Of a DNA stretch of 64,000 nt, positions 60,265 through 64,000 are shown in pieces. The DNA lies in NCBI RefSeq assembly GCF_001006005.1, contig NZ_CP011254.1:2604001-2668000 (forward strand), written 5' to 3'. Each line of letters begins with the position of its first letter. Position 1 is the first letter of the stretch. A model generated the notes under the pieces. It saw only the letters and a list, made by a program, of their open reading frames with translations, did not search any database and had not been told where the DNA came from. The stretch comes from Serratia fonticola (GTDB lineage Bacteria; Pseudomonadota; Gammaproteobacteria; Enterobacterales; Enterobacteriaceae). Position numbers and translations under genes: made by a program.

Positions 60265-61083
60265 TTATTGCTGCTGCGCCTGCTGTTGTGAAAGCCAGTT
60301 TGCCAGCTTACAGTACTGCGCTACAGAAATATTCTCTGCTCTGAGCGTCGGATCGACGCCGAGTTCCGTCAACTGTTCCGGGGTGAAAAGATCGCCCAGG
60401 CTGTTGCGGATGGTTTTTCTGCGTTGGTTAAACGCCTGGGTAGTCACGCGGCTGAGCATACGCACATCGCCGACAATATTGGGCATCACCAGATGCGGTA
60501 CCAGACGAACCACGGCAGAATCGACTTTAGGCGGCGGTGCGAACGCAGTCGGCGGCACTTCCAACACGGGAATAACGTTGCAGTAATACTGCGCCATCAC
60601 GGTCAAGCGCCCGTATGCCTTGCTGTTTGGGCCGGCAACTAGACGGTTGACCACCTCTTTTTGCAGCATAAAGTGCATGTCGCGGATAGCTGAAGTATAG
60701 CTGAAAAGGTGGAACATCAGCGGCGTTGAGATGTTATACGGCAGGTTGCCGAACACGCGCAACGATTGGCCTTCCACGGCTGCCAACTCGGCGAAGTTCA
60801 CCGTCATGGCATCTTGCTGATGAATGGTCAGCTTGTCTTTCAACTGTGGGTGATTGGCCAGGCGGGCTGCCAGATCGCGGTCAAGTTCAATCACCGTCAT
60901 GCGATCCATACGCGCGCCAACCGGCTCGGTCAAGGCTCCCAGGCCTGGGCCGATTTCGACCACCGCTTCGCCCGGCTGTGGGTGAATGGCCGAGACAATG
61001 CTATCGATGACAAACTGATCGGTTAAAAAGTTCTGTCCAAAACGTTTGCGGGCAAAGTGCCCTTGGTGGACTCTATTATTCAT
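60265..61083 (-). CDS. rsmA: 16S rRNA adenine dimethyltransferase RsmA (KsgA)
   Basis: 272 residues (E. coli 273). [19 protein letters not shown] and the SAM motif [15 protein letters not shown] are followed by the catalytic [12 protein letters not shown]. It dimethylates A1518 and A1519 of 16S rRNA as a late 30S assembly checkpoint; loss gives kasugamycin resistance. Its start overlaps the end of pdxA by eight bases. Confidence 0.98.
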   Translation of the reverse strand: MNNRVHQGHFARKRFGQNFLTDQFVIDSIVSAIHPQPGEAVVEIGPGLGALTEPVGARMDRMTVIELDRDLAARLANHPQLKDKLTIHQQDAMTVNFAELAAVEGQSLRVFGNLPYNISTPLMFHLFSYTSAIRDMHFMLQKEVVNRLVAGPNSKAYGRLTVMAQYYCNVIPVLEVPPTAFAPPPKVDSAVVRLVPHLVMPNIVGDVRMLSRVTTQAFNQRRKTIRNSLGDLFTPEQLTELGVDPTLRAENISVAQYCKLANWLSQQQAQQQ

Positions 61084-62068
61084 TGCTGTTAATTATCATT
61101 TTAATGGCGAGAGCCAAGGCCGTTTTGAAGCTGCCTGCATCGGCAGTGCCGCTGCCAGCCAGTTCCAACGCGGTACCATGGTCGACCGAGGTACGGATAA
61201 AAGGCAAACCGAGGGTGATATTCACCGCCCGACCAAACCCCTGGTATTTTAGTACAGGCAAGCCCTGATCGTGATACATCGCCAGCACCGCATCTGCATG
61301 TTGCAGATATTTTGGCTGGAACAGCGTATCCGCCGGGAGCGGGCCAATCAGCCGGATGCCGCGGCTACGCAGCACCTCCAAAGCCGGAATAATCACATCC
61401 AGCTCTTCACGCCCCATGTGGCCACCTTCCCCCGCATGCGGGTTTAGCCCACAGACGTAGATCAGTGGCTGTGGGATGCCAAACTGGTTTTTCAGATCCC
61501 GATCGAGAATGGTGATCACTTCGAACAGGCTCTGTTGGGTGATGGCGCCCGGGACTGCCAGTAACGGCAGATGGGTCGTTGCCAGAGCGACGCGTAGCTC
61601 CTCGGTAGCCAGCATCATCACCACGCGTTCACAATGGCTGCGATCGGCAAAGAACTCGGTGTGGCCGGTAAAGGCGACGCCAGCGTCATTGATGATGCTT
61701 TTGTTGACCGGGCCAGTGACCAGCGCGGCGAACTCACCGTTCAGGCAACCGTCGCAGGCACGTGCCAGAGTCTCTACCACATAGGCACTGTTAGCGACGT
61801 TAAGTTCGCCAGGGACCACGGCCGCCGGGGCTGAAACGGGTAATACGGTTAATGTCCCGGCACGCTGTGGCTGTGCAGGCTGGCCTGGCTGGTAGTCGCG
61901 CAGCGTGAGCGGTAACGCCAACTGGTGGGCGCGCTCAAGCAACAAGGCCGGATCGGCGCACACCACCAGCTCAACAGGCCAATCCTGTTGTGCCAGTACG
62001 GTGACCAAATCCGGCCCAACCCCGGCAGGCTCGCCGGGGGTGATGACGATACGGTTATTGCGGTGCAT
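61076..62068 (-). CDS. pdxA: 4-Hydroxythreonine-4-phosphate dehydrogenase PdxA
   Basis: 330 residues from the ATG at 62068, where homology begins ([20 protein letters not shown]); an ATG three codons upstream gives 333. Metal-binding histidines lie in [25 protein letters not shown] and [13 protein letters not shown]. It oxidises 4-phosphohydroxythreonine with NAD in pyridoxal phosphate synthesis. The start overlaps the end of surA by 14 bases, which indicates coupled translation. Confidence 0.97.
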   Translation of the reverse strand: MHRNNRIVITPGEPAGVGPDLVTVLAQQDWPVELVVCADPALLLERAHQLALPLTLRDYQPGQPAQPQRAGTLTVLPVSAPAAVVPGELNVANSAYVVETLARACDGCLNGEFAALVTGPVNKSIINDAGVAFTGHTEFFADRSHCERVVMMLATEELRVALATTHLPLLAVPGAITQQSLFEVITILDRDLKNQFGIPQPLIYVCGLNPHAGEGGHMGREELDVIIPALEVLRSRGIRLIGPLPADTLFQPKYLQHADAVLAMYHDQGLPVLKYQGFGRAVNITLGLPFIRTSVDHGTALELAGSGTADAGSFKTALALAIKMIINSNE

Positions 62069-63356
62069 TGCTTCCATCGAGGATCTTCACGTAAGCAGCG
62101 GCACGTTGTTCCTGCATCCAGGTTTGCGCTTCTTCGGCAAACTTGCGGTTAAACAGCATGCGGTAGGCACGATCTTTCTGCGCCGCATCGGTTTTATCCA
62201 CCTGGCGGGTATCCAGCAACTGGATCAGGTGCCAGCCAAAGGAAGAGTGTACCGGCTCGCTGACCTGGCCTTTTTGCAGCTTCAGCAGCGCATCGCGGAA
62301 GGCTGGATCGTACATGTCTGGTGAAGCCCAACCCAGATCGCCGCCCTGCAGGGCTGAGCCTGGATCTTGTGACAGCTGTTTGGCCTCGTCTTCAAACTTC
62401 GCTTTGCCGCTCTTGATGGCCGCAGACACTTCTTGCAGCTTGGCGCGTGCCTGATCGTCGGTCATCACCACTGAAGGTTTCAGCAGGATATGGCGGGCAT
62501 GCACTTCGGTCACGGAAATCGACTGGGTACCGCCACGGATATCGTTGACCTTCAGGATATGGAAGCCGACGCCGGAGCGGATCGGGCCAACCACGTCGCC
62601 TTTTTTGGCGCTGGACAGACGTTCTGCGAACAGCGTTGGCATTTCCTGCAGTTTACCCCAACCCATCTGGCCGCCTTTCAGCGCCTGTGAGTCGGCGGAG
62701 TAGGTGATCGCCAGCTTGCCGAAATCGGCACCGCCGGTCGCTTCACCCACCAGACGTTTCGCCAGCGCTTCGGCTTCATCAACCTGCTTCTGCGATGGGT
62801 TTTCTGGCAGCGGGATCAGGATGTGGCTGATGTTGATATCGGTTTCACCGCCGTTCTGCGCGCCGACCTGTTTGGCCAACGCGTCAACTTCCTGTGGCAG
62901 GATGGTGACACGGCGACGCACTTCGTTGTTACGCACTTCCGAGGTCAGCATTTCCTTGCGGATCTGCGCACGGTAAGTGTTGTAGTTAAGACCTTCATAC
63001 GCCAAGCGGCTACGCAGCTGATCCAGGCTCATCTTGTTCTGGGCGGCGATATTGCCGATCGCCTTGTCCAGATCGGCATCGCTGACGGTGATCCCCATTT
63101 TTTGCGCCATCTGCAGCAGGATATTATCCATAATCAGACGTTCAATAATCTGGTGACGCAACGTATTGTCGTCTGGCAATTGCTGGCCAGCCTGCTGTGC
63201 GTTGAGTTTCACCGATTGCATCAGGCCGTTCACGTCGCTCTCGAGTACTACGCCGTTATCGACGACGGCGGCGACTTTATCCATTTGTTGCGGTGCTGCG
63301 AACGCGGTATTGGCACAAACCACCAATCCGAGAAGAAGCGTTCTCCAGTTCTTCAT
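62055..63356 (-). CDS. surA: Periplasmic chaperone and peptidyl-prolyl isomerase SurA
   Basis: 433 residues (E. coli 428). A signal peptide ([20 protein letters not shown]) precedes the N-terminal chaperone core and two parvulin domains. The first lies around [20 protein letters not shown], the second around [20 protein letters not shown]. It escorts unfolded outer-membrane proteins, including LptD encoded just upstream, to the BAM complex. It lies 67 bases after lptD in the same operon. Confidence 0.98.
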   Translation of the reverse strand: MKNWRTLLLGLVVCANTAFAAPQQMDKVAAVVDNGVVLESDVNGLMQSVKLNAQQAGQQLPDDNTLRHQIIERLIMDNILLQMAQKMGITVSDADLDKAIGNIAAQNKMSLDQLRSRLAYEGLNYNTYRAQIRKEMLTSEVRNNEVRRRVTILPQEVDALAKQVGAQNGGETDINISHILIPLPENPSQKQVDEAEALAKRLVGEATGGADFGKLAITYSADSQALKGGQMGWGKLQEMPTLFAERLSSAKKGDVVGPIRSGVGFHILKVNDIRGGTQSISVTEVHARHILLKPSVVMTDDQARAKLQEVSAAIKSGKAKFEDEAKQLSQDPGSALQGGDLGWASPDMYDPAFRDALLKLQKGQVSEPVHSSFGWHLIQLLDTRQVDKTDAAQKDRAYRMLFNRKFAEEAQTWMQEQRAAAYVKILDGSNAPQ

Positions 63357-63423
63357 ACATTTCCCGTTATCTGTTTCCGCAAATGCGGGTGAAAGTTGTT
63401 TTTTTTCAATTCGTTAATCAATA

Positions 63424-64000
63424 TCAGAATGCGCGTTGGTAAGGCAGAATACCCGAACGCAGCATTTCATTGGTGCCAAGGCTGTGATCGCTGCTCAAAC
63501 CACGCAGTTCGACGTTGAATGAAACTTTGTTATCGTACTTGCTGACCTGATTGCCGTAGTCCCAATCGGTGATCTTGCGTTCGTAACCCACGTTAACTGC
63601 CCAGCAGCAGGTGTTATAGCGCAGGCCGACCAACTGGTTAGCGGTTTGTTTCGCACGGGTATCGTAGTAATACGCCCCGACCACTGCCCAACGATCGGCA
63701 ATCGGCCAACTGGCCACCAGACCGACCTGTGAAATACCGTCCTGATAGCCTGGGTTGCTGATATCCGGCAGGGTTGCCGAAATATATTCCGGGCTGGCAT
63801 AACGGTAGTTCAACTGCACCATACGATTCTGATCCTGACGATATTCCACTACCGCGTCGCCTAACGCGAAGCTGTCAAGACGGGTGTCATATTGCACACC
63901 ACCGCGCAGGCCCCAGCGATCGTCAATCTTCCAATAGGTGTCACCAGCCCAGACGACGCTGCCGGTATCATCGCTATTATCAAAGTTGCTACTTTGATCC
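63424..64000 (-). CDS. lptD: LPS-assembly protein LptD, C-terminal part (cut by window end)
   Basis: The frame is open from the window edge to the stop at 63424 and gives the last 191 residues of the roughly 780-residue outer-membrane beta-barrel. Barrel strands alternate as expected ([40 protein letters not shown]). The paired cysteines in NTCCWAV include those of the LptD disulfides. The chain ends LPYQRAF, with the terminal phenylalanine recognised by BAM. With LptE it inserts LPS into the outer leaflet. The GTG at 63897 is internal. Confidence 0.97.
   Translation of the reverse strand, partial: DQSSNFDNSDDTGSVVWAGDTYWKIDDRWGLRGGVQYDTRLDSFALGDAVVEYRQDQNRMVQLNYRYASPEYISATLPDISNPGYQDGISQVGLVASWPIADRWAVVGAYYYDTRAKQTANQLVGLRYNTCCWAVNVGYERKITDWDYGNQVSKYDNKVSFNVELRGLSSDHSLGTNEMLRSGILPYQRAF

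Overview
The window looks like a chromosomal core segment of a Serratia-like member of the Yersiniaceae (order Enterobacterales). Nearly every protein reads as a full-length homologue of an Escherichia coli protein. Gene order follows the E. coli map from about 99.5 min through the origin of numbering to about 1.2 min: radA-nadR-ettA, slt-trpR-yjjX-gpmB-rob-creA-arcA-yjjY-lasT, thrLABC-yaaA-yaaJ-talB-mog, satP-dnaKJ-nhaAR-rpsT-ribF-ileS-lspA-fkpB-ispH-dapB-carAB, then kefFC, folA-apaHG-rsmA-pdxA-surA-lptD. The genus call is an inference from protein likeness and synteny. No rRNA, tRNA, CRISPR array, phage or IS transposase gene was found.

Layout. 1-2.5 kb: end of radA, nadR, and a 127-bp tandem repeat array bounded by inverted arms. 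2.5-12 kb is the first accessory block: an alcohol dehydrogenase with a divergent LysR regulator, ettA, a complete yfiR-yfiN-yfiB cyclic-di-GMP module, and a P-type ATPase. 12.4-20 kb: slt, autoregulated trpR, yjjX, gpmB, rob, creA, arcA (creBCD are not between creA and arcA), a yjjY remnant, and lasT. 20.2-25.1 kb: the attenuated threonine operon. 25.2-31.6 kb: yaaA, yaaJ, talB, mog, an extra MFS transporter, and satP. 31.8-35.2 kb: dnaK-dnaJ behind a clear heat-shock promoter. 35.2-37.6 kb: nhaA-nhaR with direct repeats ahead of nhaA. 37.6-44.1 kb: rpsT and the ribF-ileS-lspA-fkpB-ispH operon. 44.6-50.3 kb: dapB and carAB, with two ARG boxes at carA.

The most unusual part is 50.3-53.7 kb, where E. 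coli carries carnitine genes. Here a translationally coupled pair encodes a small 2-oxoglutarate/Fe(II) dioxygenase and a cysteine-desulfurase-like PLP enzyme that lacks the catalytic cysteine. A 150-bp diverged copy of the 3' part of carB follows the pair, then a terminator, then a gene for a large protein with a degenerate J-domain. The carB copy suggests the pair arrived by, or was caught in, a recombination event at carB. I regard this pair as the best candidate in the window for an undescribed small-molecule (amino-acid modifying) pathway.

53.9-64 kb: kefFC, a LysE-type exporter, the yjjP-yjjB succinate exporter pair, folA, and the minus-strand lptD-surA-pdxA-rsmA-apaG-apaH operon, with lptD cut by the window end. 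Several dispersed palindromes occur between genes: GTAG-headed REP elements at 14.4, 17.9 and 44.1 kb, a GGGAGAGGG-type palindrome after thrC, and a multi-stem element before dapB.
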